Below, piece after piece: positions 13,350 to 19,449 of a DNA stretch of 23,304 nucleotides (the stretch's first letter is position 1; each line of letters opens with the position of its first letter). The translations under genes and the position numbers were made by a program. The DNA lies in IMG/VR virus record IMGVR_UViG_3300048032_000078, positions 1 to 23,304 of that record; one strand, given 5' to 3'. The notes under the pieces are model-generated. The model ran no database searches, had not been told where the DNA came from, and was given only the letters and a program-made list of their open reading frames with translations. The DNA comes from a virus.

Positions 13350-13767
13350 TTCAATTGACAAATTAGTACACGACATCGAACAAGCCAACATCAAACACAA
13401 CGAAAACATGACTGAAGTAATTAAAACTGTTCTCCCCGACTCTGGGGCTCGCTCCGAGTTCACCACTGGTGCTGTCCGAGATGCCTCCGAAGGAAAGGGA
13501 AATCCCTCATTGATACCTGTAGATGCTCTTCGGGCTGTTGCTCGGCGGTTTGAAGACGGAGCCACCAAGTACGGACGCGATAACTGGAAGCAAGGTATCC
13601 CTCTTAGTCGCTACGTGGACTCCCTGTATCGTCACCTTTGGCAGCTTATGGAAGGCGATGAAACGGAAGACCACGCAGGAGCTATTATCTGGAACGCTAT
13701 GTGCCTTACTCAGACTAAGAAATGGGTCGAGGATGGTAAGCTTCCAGACGAACTTAACGACCTATAG
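13342..13767 (+). CDS. dATP/dGTP diphosphohydrolase-like (DUF5664) protein
   Basis: 141 residues. Residues about 57-125 (LIPVDALRAVARRFEDGATK, YGRDNWKQGIP, SLYRHLWQLMEGDETEDHAG) match the helical pattern of the phage family annotated as dATP/dGTP diphosphohydrolase N-terminal domain (formerly DUF5664), related in style to MazG. Conserved features are the FEDGATKYGRDNW core and the RHL...EDHAG metal-site-like residues. It would hydrolyse or adjust dNTP pools. The N-terminal 40 residues are not obviously part of the domain. Start overlaps the exonuclease gene, so translation is coupled. Substrate is not determinable from sequence. Confidence 0.75.
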   Translation: MLNSIDKLVHDIEQANIKHNENMTEVIKTVLPDSGARSEFTTGAVRDASEGKGNPSLIPVDALRAVARRFEDGATKYGRDNWKQGIPLSRYVDSLYRHLWQLMEGDETEDHAGAIIWNAMCLTQTKKWVEDGKLPDELNDL

Positions 13768-13807
13768 CGGTCTTGTCTCGCGCCCTATAATTATACTTAC
13801 TCCCGTA

Positions 13808-14011
13808 ATGATGGAAATAGACAATCAAGCAGAAATGCCACCTATTAACAAGGCGCTCCTAGATGCCCTAGAGAGTTCCTTTCCAGCACAGGATTTCCCT
13901 GCAACTGACAGTGTTCCTCAGCTTAACTTTCACTATGGACAACGCTCCGTGGTAAACTTCATTAAGCACCACTACCAACTTCAAACTGAAAATATAATCA
14001 ACCCAAAGTAA
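13808..14011 (+). CDS. 67-aa conserved phage protein of unknown function
   Basis: 67 residues from ATG 13808 (a second ATG follows at once). A much longer upstream reading frame exists but overlaps the whole end of the previous gene in another frame, so it is not used. The pattern PPINKALLDALESSFP followed by YGQRSVVNFIKHHYQLQ is one I recognise from small genes at this site in other podoviruses, between exonuclease and portal, but with no known role. TATAAT at 13785-13790 just upstream could be a host-type -10. The next gene begins 4 bp after the stop. Confidence 0.7.
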   Translation: MMEIDNQAEMPPINKALLDALESSFPAQDFPATDSVPQLNFHYGQRSVVNFIKHHYQLQTENIINPK

Positions 14012-14015
14012 TATT

Positions 14016-14219
14016 ATGTGTACATCAGCTCCCAAGATCCCAGATCCAGTACCTCCACCAGCACCTCCTCCACCTCCTACTAAGGTGGCTAAGAAGGTCG
14101 AAAACAAGGCGCTCAAGAAACGACAAAGTTCCAAGAAGAGCGGTACTTCTGCTCTTACCGTTCGTCGCTCTACAGTGAACACTGGTTCATCTGGTAGTGG
14201 TGCAAATATAAATTACTAA
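14016..14219 (+). CDS. Small proline-rich virion protein, gp6.7/gp7.3-like
   Basis: 67 residues: an N-terminal MCTSAPKIPDP, a proline-rich stretch (PPPAPPPPP at about 14-22), a lysine-rich middle, and a C-terminus reading GTSALTVRRS...SGSGANINY. T7 gp6.7 starts with MCFSPKIKTPK, and T7 gp7.3 ends with KSLSVARSSGGGINI. Both are small virion proteins encoded just before the portal, so this gene has the right ends and the right place. It is probably packaged and ejected or acts in tail assembly. Homology is inferred from these short ends only. Confidence 0.65.
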   Translation: MCTSAPKIPDPVPPPAPPPPPTKVAKKVENKALKKRQSSKKSGTSALTVRRSTVNTGSSGSGANINY

Positions 14220-14235
14220 TTTAAATAATACAAAT

Positions 14236-15270
14236 ATGGCAGACCGAACCCTCACGATTAACCACGCAGATGGAGGCAGTGAAACTTATATTCTAAAGAC
14301 CGAGGATGTCTTGGGGGTTCGGAATATGTCGGTAGATGGAGAGACGGTCACAATTGATCGCACAGCTCCAGACCTTATCCGCACTATTATAGCAGACGGA
14401 CAGACTATTACCATTGATACCACTAGGGAAGGTGTTCGCACTCTCACAGTGGATGGCACAGAGATCACCATTGATCGTTCTGAGGAGGTTAACCTTGAGA
14501 GCTTCCTTCAGGAGTTTACAGGTGCTTCCGCTGCTTACTCCCTTCGTGATCTAGCGGGATCTGGGAACACTACAGTAGTTCGTGTAAGGCGGGACAGTGA
14601 CAACGCTGAGGCTGACTTTAAGGCTAAAGAGGTGTCCGATGGGACGCTGGTTGCTTGGGTAGGTGCTGGAAACGATGGCTGTGTGCCAATTTGGTATGAC
14701 CAGTCAGGAAACGGCAATGATGCTTTTCAGCAGGTGTCTGGAAGTCAGCCTAAGATTGTTGATGCTGGTGTTCTTGTGACTAACGACGAAGGAAATCCAG
14801 CGATTCAAGGAGCAACTGGAAAATCTTTTGGCTTATCCCCTATAACGGGCCTAGAAGACGTAAGCATCTTTTTTGTAGGTTCAGTTCCTCCCTCATTTCA
14901 AGCTATTACGGGTTGGAACACTAACTTGTATATGGTTAGATTTGGTGCTTCCTATTGGGAGTTTGTGGCAAATCTAGCAAACCCAGGAAATATGGATTGG
15001 AATTCAGCTTTAACGTCAGGAGACACTGCTCTATTTAATTTTACAAGGTCTTCTGGAACCGTGACGGGATACGCAAACTCGGTAGCTTCAGATACGACTT
15101 CAAATGCAAACTCAAATCCCTTTGGTATAAATCGCATTTTTACCAGAAGTGCCGTAAACTACAACGATTATCAAGGAAAAGCATCTGAGCTAATCATCTA
15201 CAACTCCGACCAATCAGCCAACCGTGCAGCCATCGAGACTAACATTAACAATCAATACGACATTTACTAA
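14236..15270 (+). CDS. Lectin-like adhesin / fibre protein with DG-TID repeats
   Basis: 344 residues. The N-terminus carries three 19-20 residue repeats with the core VDGxTxTID(R/T) at about 33, 53 and 72, likely beta hairpins for attachment or trimerisation. From about residue 95 on, the sequence AAYSLRDLAGSGNTTVVRVR, then DNAEADF and IWYDQSGNGNDA, matches the concanavalin/LamG-like (arabinofuranosidase-B-like) fold widespread in phage fibres, ending in a helical NRAAIETNINNQYDIY. It probably binds host surface glycans, either as a receptor-binding protein or as a capsid decoration. It lies just before the portal, away from the usual gp17 position, and is coupled by a 1-bp overlap to the small gene at 15270. 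Confidence 0.75.
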   Translation: MADRTLTINHADGGSETYILKTEDVLGVRNMSVDGETVTIDRTAPDLIRTIIADGQTITIDTTREGVRTLTVDGTEITIDRSEEVNLESFLQEFTGASAAYSLRDLAGSGNTTVVRVRRDSDNAEADFKAKEVSDGTLVAWVGAGNDGCVPIWYDQSGNGNDAFQQVSGSQPKIVDAGVLVTNDEGNPAIQGATGKSFGLSPITGLEDVSIFFVGSVPPSFQAITGWNTNLYMVRFGASYWEFVANLANPGNMDWNSALTSGDTALFNFTRSSGTVTGYANSVASDTTSNANSNPFGINRIFTRSAVNYNDYQGKASELIIYNSDQSANRAAIETNINNQYDIY

Positions 15271-15506
15271 TGTACCTAATATACGAAACTGAACAGGACG
15301 CTATCGAACGTGCTGACGAAGAAGGCAAGTACAACAACTTCGCCTACTGGACGGAAGGCAAGGGGACACGCTGGTTGACTAAGCCAGTACCTACTGCTGA
15401 CGGCAAGTGGGCATTGGATGTCTCCGAGTACGACTTGGATGACCTAGAAGAACTCTCTGTTGTTGACAGCTACCTAATCCCCGACACTATCGAAGATAAC
15501 ATTTAA
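15270..15506 (+). CDS. 78-aa acidic partner of the adhesin
   Basis: 78 residues, start coupled to the adhesin stop (TAATG). The pattern MYLIYETEQDAIERADEEGK then FAYWTEGKGTRWLTKPVPTA and DGKWALDVSEY resembles small proteins commonly found directly after LamG-like fibre genes in phages; their role is not established. Translational coupling suggests a chaperone, cap or attachment factor for the adhesin. It has no membrane segment or enzymatic motif. The structured non-coding element at 15517 follows. Confidence 0.7.
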   Translation: MYLIYETEQDAIERADEEGKYNNFAYWTEGKGTRWLTKPVPTADGKWALDVSEYDLDDLEELSVVDSYLIPDTIEDNI

Positions 15507-15516
15507 CTACCCTTTA

Positions 15517-15614
15517 CCCCTTGCTCGTTCTGTAGAGAGCTCCTTAACCCCAATCGGTTAGATTTGCGCCCAACAGAAGGAAGCCCACCGTTCGAGCAAG
15601 GGTCTATTTTATAA
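15517..15614 (+). ncRNA. Structured RNA element before the portal gene (processing site or terminator)
   Basis: A perfect 10-bp inverted repeat CCCTTGCTCG (15518-15527) / CGAGCAAGGG (15593-15602) is extended by TTCTGT (15528-15533) / ACAGAA (15573-15578), with a 14-nt bulge on the 3' side. An inner hairpin TAACC / GGTTA lies at 15545-15560. The outer stem is followed by TCTATTTTAT. It does not fold as a tRNA on either strand. T7 has RNase III hairpins and promoters in this part of its genome, so an mRNA processing or partial termination site is the best guess. Confidence 0.6.
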
Positions 15615-15623
15615 AGACAATAT

Positions 15624-17168
15624 ATGAATACTGAAACAGCTCAAGCACTCTACTCCAAACTGGAAGGTAAGCGATACCAATACGTAGATCGTGCTCGCCA
15701 GTGTTCCAAACTCACCCTTCCCTACATTATGACTGAGGAAGGCTTCGGCGCACATAGCCGCCTAGAGACACCCTTTCAAGGCATTGGAGCTCGCGGAGTA
15801 AATAACCTCGCATCTAAATTACTGTTAGCACTCCTACCACCCAATGCCCCTTTCTTTCGTCTCAACGTAGACAACCACGGACTTGAACAAGAAGGCGCTC
15901 CACCAGAGTTAATATCTGAGATTGAGAAGTCCCTTCAGCAAGTCGAAGAGTCCGTCATGGATGAGATTAGCCGTGAGACATATCGCACCGCTCTCCATGA
16001 AGCCCTAAAGCATCTTATCATTTCTGGTAATGCGCTTATCTACCTTCCTGAAGAGGGTGGTATGCGTGTGTTCCACCTTGATCGTTTTACAGTGGAGCGT
16101 GACCCAATGGGTAACATTCTCTACATCTGCACCAAAGAACAGCTATCCTATATGTCACTCTCCCAAGAGATGAAAGACATTGCTGGTAATGCTGATGGTG
16201 AAGGTGCTGATAACGATGTCAACCTGTTCACTGCTGTTTGCCGCAAGGAGAATGGCTGGAAGGTATGGCAAGAAATCAATGGCAACCTTATTCCTGATAG
16301 TGAAGGCTTCTACCCACTAGACAAGAACCCTTTTATCCCCCTTCGCTTCTCCCGAATTGACGGTGAGGACTATGGACGGGGATACGTTGAAGAGTATCTA
16401 GGTGACCTGCAATCCTTAGAGAGCCTCCAAAGAGCTCTTGTTGAAGGCTCCGCAGCCGCCGCTAAGGTACTCTTCCTCGTAAATCCGAACGGCACAACCC
16501 GTGCAAAGACACTTGCTGAATCACCTAATGGTGCTATCGCTCAGGGCAACGCGGCTGATGTGTCCGTTCTTCAACTTCAGAAGTTCAATGACTTCCGAGT
16601 AGTTCAAGAGAGCATCCAAAAGATCGAAGAGCGTCTTGGACACGCCTTCTTGTTGACCTCTGGTGTTGTTCGTAACGCAGAGCGTGTTACAGCGGAAGAA
16701 ATCCGTATGCTTGGACAAGAGCTAGAGACTGCCATTGGTGGTCTTTACTCGTTGCTCTCAGTGGAGCTTCAGATGCCTATGGTTAATCGCTTGATGGATG
16801 TCATGCGTAAGAAGAAGAAGCTTCCTAAGATGCCTAAAGACATCATCAATCCTGTTATCATCACAGGTGTTGAAGCCCTTGGTCGTGGTCACGATCTACA
16901 GAAGCTGGATATGTTCCTAGCTGGTGCTGCTCAAGTAGTAGGGCCTGAAGCTGTAGCTCAATATGTGAACGTCGGAGAATACTTTAAACGTCGTGCTACA
17001 TCCCTCGGTATTAAGACTGATGGATTAGTTAAAGGCGAAGAACAAATGGCTCAAGAAGCCCAACAAGCCCAACAAATGCAGATGGCAGAGAAGCTAGGCC
17101 CAAGTGGTATTAAAGCTATTTCTGACCAAGCGAAAGTACAACAAGAACAAGCTCCCGTAGAGGAATAA
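15624..17168 (+). CDS. Portal (head-tail connector) protein, gp8-like
   Basis: 514 residues (T7 gp8 has 536). The N-terminal region CSKLTLPYIMTEEGF, then TPFQGIGARGVNNLASKLLLALLPPNAPFFRL, follows the T7 portal almost word for word. Middle and C-terminal parts show the expected alpha/beta wing and long helices, including GHAFLLTSGVVRNAERVTAEE. The tail is Gln/Glu rich (EEQMAQEAQQAQQMQMAEK), also usual. It forms the dodecameric portal through which DNA is packaged and ejected. ATG 15624 follows an A/T-rich non-SD leader. The scaffold gene begins 12 bp after its stop. Confidence 0.97.
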   Translation: MNTETAQALYSKLEGKRYQYVDRARQCSKLTLPYIMTEEGFGAHSRLETPFQGIGARGVNNLASKLLLALLPPNAPFFRLNVDNHGLEQEGAPPELISEIEKSLQQVEESVMDEISRETYRTALHEALKHLIISGNALIYLPEEGGMRVFHLDRFTVERDPMGNILYICTKEQLSYMSLSQEMKDIAGNADGEGADNDVNLFTAVCRKENGWKVWQEINGNLIPDSEGFYPLDKNPFIPLRFSRIDGEDYGRGYVEEYLGDLQSLESLQRALVEGSAAAAKVLFLVNPNGTTRAKTLAESPNGAIAQGNAADVSVLQLQKFNDFRVVQESIQKIEERLGHAFLLTSGVVRNAERVTAEEIRMLGQELETAIGGLYSLLSVELQMPMVNRLMDVMRKKKKLPKMPKDIINPVIITGVEALGRGHDLQKLDMFLAGAAQVVGPEAVAQYVNVGEYFKRRATSLGIKTDGLVKGEEQMAQEAQQAQQMQMAEKLGPSGIKAISDQAKVQQEQAPVEE

Positions 17169-17179
17169 TAAACTAGAAT

Positions 17180-18001
17180 ATGGCTGACCTACATCAAGTA
17201 CAGATCAATGAAGTAAATGAGGAAGAGAATATCTCCCTCGAAACACAAGCTGCTATGCAAGAAGAAGCAGCTAACCAGCGTAACCAAACGCTTGAAGCAG
17301 ACCCAAAAGAGGGCAAGGAAACTATCGAAGAGCAGCTCAAAGTAGACGAAGAGCCTGCTGAAGAAGAACGCCCTGAGTGGCTCGATGAGAAATTCGAGAG
17401 CCCCGAAGAAATGGCTAAGGCTTACAAAGCTCTTCAACAGAAGATGTCCAAGCCAAAGGCTGACAAGAAAGCTTCCGTAGAGGAGACCTCAGCTCCAGAG
17501 GCAACCACAGGTGCTATTGAAGATGCTCGTAATGAGTTCGCTGAATCTGGTGAGCTCTCCGATAAAGCCTTTGATGCTCTTGAGAAAGCGGGACTACCTC
17601 GTTCGTTCGTAGAGCAATACATCGCTGGTCAACAAGCTATGTCAGTACAGCAAGCTGCTACCATCCAAGAATCTATTGGTGGTGCTGGTAACTACGAGGC
17701 AATGGCTGAGTGGGCTTCTGAGAACCTTGCTGATGGTGACCTTGATGCCTTTAACGATATTGTAGAAGGACAATCAGTAGAGCAAGCTCGTGTAGCTGTT
17801 AAAGGACTGTATGCTCAGTTCCAAGCTGCTGGTGGTAAAGGCCCTGCCCTTGTCCAAGGATCCACTTCAGGTGACGCAGGTGTAAAGCCATTTGGTTCTA
17901 CTGCTCAAGTTACAGAAGCTATGCGTGATCCTCGTTATGCCAGTGATCCAGCTTATCGTGAAAACGTAGAAAAGCGGATGTCTGTTTCCTCAATCTTTTA
18001 A
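17180..18001 (+). CDS. Capsid assembly (scaffolding) protein, gp9-like
   Basis: 273 residues (T7 gp9 has 307), very acidic and predicted largely coiled or helical. The N-terminal 80 residues are Glu-rich (EEEANQ..., DEEPAEEERPEWLDEKFESP), followed by PEEMAKAYKALQQKMSK, which is typical of T7-like scaffolds. A helical C-terminal region ends with a basic RMSVSSIF. It should guide capsid assembly and leave before or during packaging. It is placed directly after the portal as in T7, but the capsid gene is separated from it by 1.4 kb carrying lysis and small basic genes. Confidence 0.9.
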   Translation: MADLHQVQINEVNEEENISLETQAAMQEEAANQRNQTLEADPKEGKETIEEQLKVDEEPAEEERPEWLDEKFESPEEMAKAYKALQQKMSKPKADKKASVEETSAPEATTGAIEDARNEFAESGELSDKAFDALEKAGLPRSFVEQYIAGQQAMSVQQAATIQESIGGAGNYEAMAEWASENLADGDLDAFNDIVEGQSVEQARVAVKGLYAQFQAAGGKGPALVQGSTSGDAGVKPFGSTAQVTEAMRDPRYASDPAYRENVEKRMSVSSIF

Positions 18002-18022
18002 ACAATAAAGTAAATTAATATT

Positions 18023-18211
18023 ATGAAAGAAATTATCTCATACCTAGTAGCCAACGTAGACAGTATTCTGTTTGCTGTTTCGGCTGTCGTAGCTGCTGCT
18101 TCTGCTGTAGCTGCTCTTACTCCTACTCCTAAAGATGACTCCATCGTAGCTAAAGCTTACAAGGTTCTCGACTGGCTCGCTCTTAACGTAGGCAAAGCTA
18201 AAGACAAGTGA
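18023..18211 (+). CDS. Putative holin
   Basis: 62 residues. One hydrophobic alanine/valine-rich helix (about 14-34, SILFAVSAVVAAASAVAAL) is followed by TPTPKDD and a short amphipathic helix ending in lysines (VGKAKDK). The TPTPKDD...KAYKVLDWLALN signature is found in small phage holins. It would form the lesion in the inner membrane that times lysis. First gene of a four-gene lysis block; its TGA overlaps the GTG of the next gene. It could instead be a different small membrane protein, but the context of a lipoprotein and an endolysin supports holin. Confidence 0.75.
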   Translation: MKEIISYLVANVDSILFAVSAVVAAASAVAALTPTPKDDSIVAKAYKVLDWLALNVGKAKDK

Positions 18212-18375
18212 TTGCTACAATCGTTCAGTTACTAATAGCGTTCCCTAAGATCGGAGCTATGTTTCTGAAGATACGAACCGAATATGTTAAAGAACTTGCA
18301 ACTCGTCGTCACCGTGAGCATAGCACTCGTATTAATGAGTGGGTGCGTGACACTAAGAGAGAGCAGGATTCCTGA
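18208..18375 (+). CDS. 55-aa putative inner-membrane spanin subunit
   Basis: GTG start overlapping the holin stop (GTGA). Fifty-five residues with an N-terminal hydrophobic stretch (MIATIVQLLIAFPKIGAMFL) and then a strongly charged helical part (KIRTEYVKELATRRHREHST...). This fits the layout of an Rz-like (i-spanin) protein: membrane anchor plus periplasmic helix. It is far shorter than T7 gp18.5 (143). The next gene, a lipoprotein, begins inside it in another frame, the arrangement typical of Rz/Rz1 pairs. The call rests on topology and context; no sequence family is recognised. Confidence 0.5.
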   Translation: MIATIVQLLIAFPKIGAMFLKIRTEYVKELATRRHREHSTRINEWVRDTKREQDS

Positions 18376-18478
18376 GTTCATCGAGGAGCTAGACCAACAC
18401 GAGTTTAGCTCCTCTGAACGGGAAACCATCGGGGACATCCTCGACTACGTGAATGATCTAGAAAACAGTGTTAATTAA
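18284..18478 (+). CDS. 64-aa lipoprotein, putative outer-membrane spanin (Rz1-like)
   Basis: 64 residues. Signal peptide with Lys3, hydrophobic LVVTVSIALVLM and a lipobox LMSG-Cys21, so lipidation at Cys21 is expected. The mature part is only 44 residues, acidic and helical. The gene overlaps the preceding small membrane-protein gene by 92 bp in a different frame, as o-spanin genes overlap i-spanin genes in many phages. Together they would fuse inner and outer membranes at the last step of lysis of a Gram-negative host. It lacks the proline-rich character of lambda Rz1. Confidence 0.65.
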   Translation: MLKNLQLVVTVSIALVLMSGCVTLRESRIPEFIEELDQHEFSSSERETIGDILDYVNDLENSVN

Positions 18479-18962
18479 ACTAATACTTTCATCCCTTTTG
18501 TTGTTCGGGTGCTGCCAAGCGGACACCTCAATAACCCTTAAAGACTTCGTTAAGTTAATCCCTCAGTGGGAAGTCTACCCTGATAGTCCTCACACAGTAG
18601 TGGGTGACAACGGGGCTGCTTATGGTCACTACCAGATCCACAAGGTAATGGTGGACGATTACAACCGTATTACTGGTTCTAAAGCCTCCCATACGGACGT
18701 ATTTGACCCAGCGTTCGGGGAGATGGTCGCCTATGCTGTCCTGAAGCACTACGCGAAGCACATTCAAGCCTCTGGTGTTACACCTACGGCTGACCACATG
18801 CTGTTCATCTGGAACGGTGGTGGTAGTGCTTGGAAGCGCGTAGAGAACCCTATCAACGACCAGAAGCAAATCAATCTTAATACCTACAGAAGTAGGGCAA
18901 CCCCAATCATAACAAAGTATCTAAATGAAAAGAAAAGGCGTCAGTCTCCGCAAGGAGCATAA
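18468..18962 (+). CDS. Endolysin, lysozyme-like muramidase or transglycosylase with signal or lipobox
   Basis: 164 residues, GTG start overlapping the previous gene by 11 bp. The N-terminal MLIKLILSSLLLFGCC is a Sec-type signal with possible lipoprotein cysteines 15 and 16. The mature part fits the lysozyme/SLT superfamily: Glu35 in IPQWEVYPDSPHT as candidate catalytic acid, then VVGDNGAAYGHYQIHKVMVDD and a late FIWNGGGSAWKR. It should cleave peptidoglycan glycan strands. A T7-type amidase (gp3.5) is missing from its usual site, so this is likely the phage's lytic enzyme. Signal-bearing endolysins can be exported without the holin; lipidation would tether the enzyme to a membrane. Confidence 0.8.
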   Translation: MLIKLILSSLLLFGCCQADTSITLKDFVKLIPQWEVYPDSPHTVVGDNGAAYGHYQIHKVMVDDYNRITGSKASHTDVFDPAFGEMVAYAVLKHYAKHIQASGVTPTADHMLFIWNGGGSAWKRVENPINDQKQINLNTYRSRATPIITKYLNEKKRRQSPQGA

Positions 18963-19164
18963 ATCAGCCAAAGGCGGTCTTACCGCTAAAGGGCGGAAGC
19001 ACTACAATGCTAAGACTGGCTCCAATCTAAAAGCACCCCAGCCACAAGGAGGCTCTCGTAAGAGATCCTTTTGTGCTCGTATGGGTGGCGTCAAAGGCCC
19101 TATGAAGGATTCTAAAGGTCGCCCTACACGTAAGGCTTTGGCACTAAGAAGATGGAAATGCTAA
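18925..19164 (+). CDS. 79-aa basic protein, DUF6321-like
   Basis: 79 residues, about a quarter Lys/Arg. The ordered pattern KGVSLRKEHKSAKGGLTAKG, then GSNLKAPQPQGG, RKRSFCARMGG and GPMKDSKGRPTRKALALRRW ending in Cys is a conserved small phage family that I recall under DUF6321, with no known function. High charge suggests nucleic-acid binding or packing with the capsid interior. It overlaps the endolysin gene by 38 bp in a different frame, so it is probably co-translated with the lysis block. Confidence 0.8.
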   Translation: MKRKGVSLRKEHKSAKGGLTAKGRKHYNAKTGSNLKAPQPQGGSRKRSFCARMGGVKGPMKDSKGRPTRKALALRRWKC

Positions 19165-19170
19165 ACTATT

Positions 19171-19296
19171 ATGAGCTTATACAAAAACATTAATCGTCGC
19201 CGTAAACTCGGCATCTCGCGTAGTAAAAAGAAATCTACTGTTAGCGCTAATTCTTACTCAAGTATGAAGAAGGGCTTTCCTGATAAGAAAAAATAA
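19171..19296 (+). CDS. 41-aa basic phage protein
   Basis: ATG to TAA, 41 residues, 6 bp after the previous stop. The start MSLYKNINRRRKLG and the end SMKKGFPDKKK match a small conserved gene type seen next to capsid or lysis genes in T7-like and other marine phages. Very basic, no membrane segment. Its stop follows a run of six A, after which the -1 frame stays open for about 48 codons, so a longer frameshifted product is conceivable. Function unknown. Confidence 0.7.
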   Translation: MSLYKNINRRRKLGISRSKKKSTVSANSYSSMKKGFPDKKK

Positions 19297-19449
19297 ACCA
19301 ATTTCGTTCCCATCCGCAAGAAGTAACAGCTTTGCCCTCCGAGGAGGATAACCTAGCGGTGAACCAAGTGAGTAAAGAACACCCAACTGTAGTCCCCACT
19401 CTGGGCGCTACTCTAAGTAAACTAACTCAAAAATAGAAATAATAACATC
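19297..19449 (+). other. Pre-capsid gap with possible 25-codon reading frame
   Basis: A frame open from before 19300 to a TAG at 19434-19436 has a GTG at 19359, 11 bases after GAGGAGG (19341-19347). This would give 25 residues (VNQVSKEHPTVVPTLGATLS...). The purine run is part of a near-palindrome CCTCC-GA-GGAGG. A translated small peptide, a frameshift extension of the preceding gene, or an untranslated capsid leader are all possible. The capsid start at 19450 has the leader AATAATAACATC. Confidence 0.35.

Noticed and set aside
13523-13807. Upstream extension of the 67-aa gene to 162 aa
   Set aside because: It overlaps the nucleotide hydrolase gene in another frame; only the part from 13808 resembles a conserved protein.
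15517-15614. tRNA gene on either strand
   Set aside because: GTTCGA is present but no T-stem, acceptor or anticodon arm pairs correctly.
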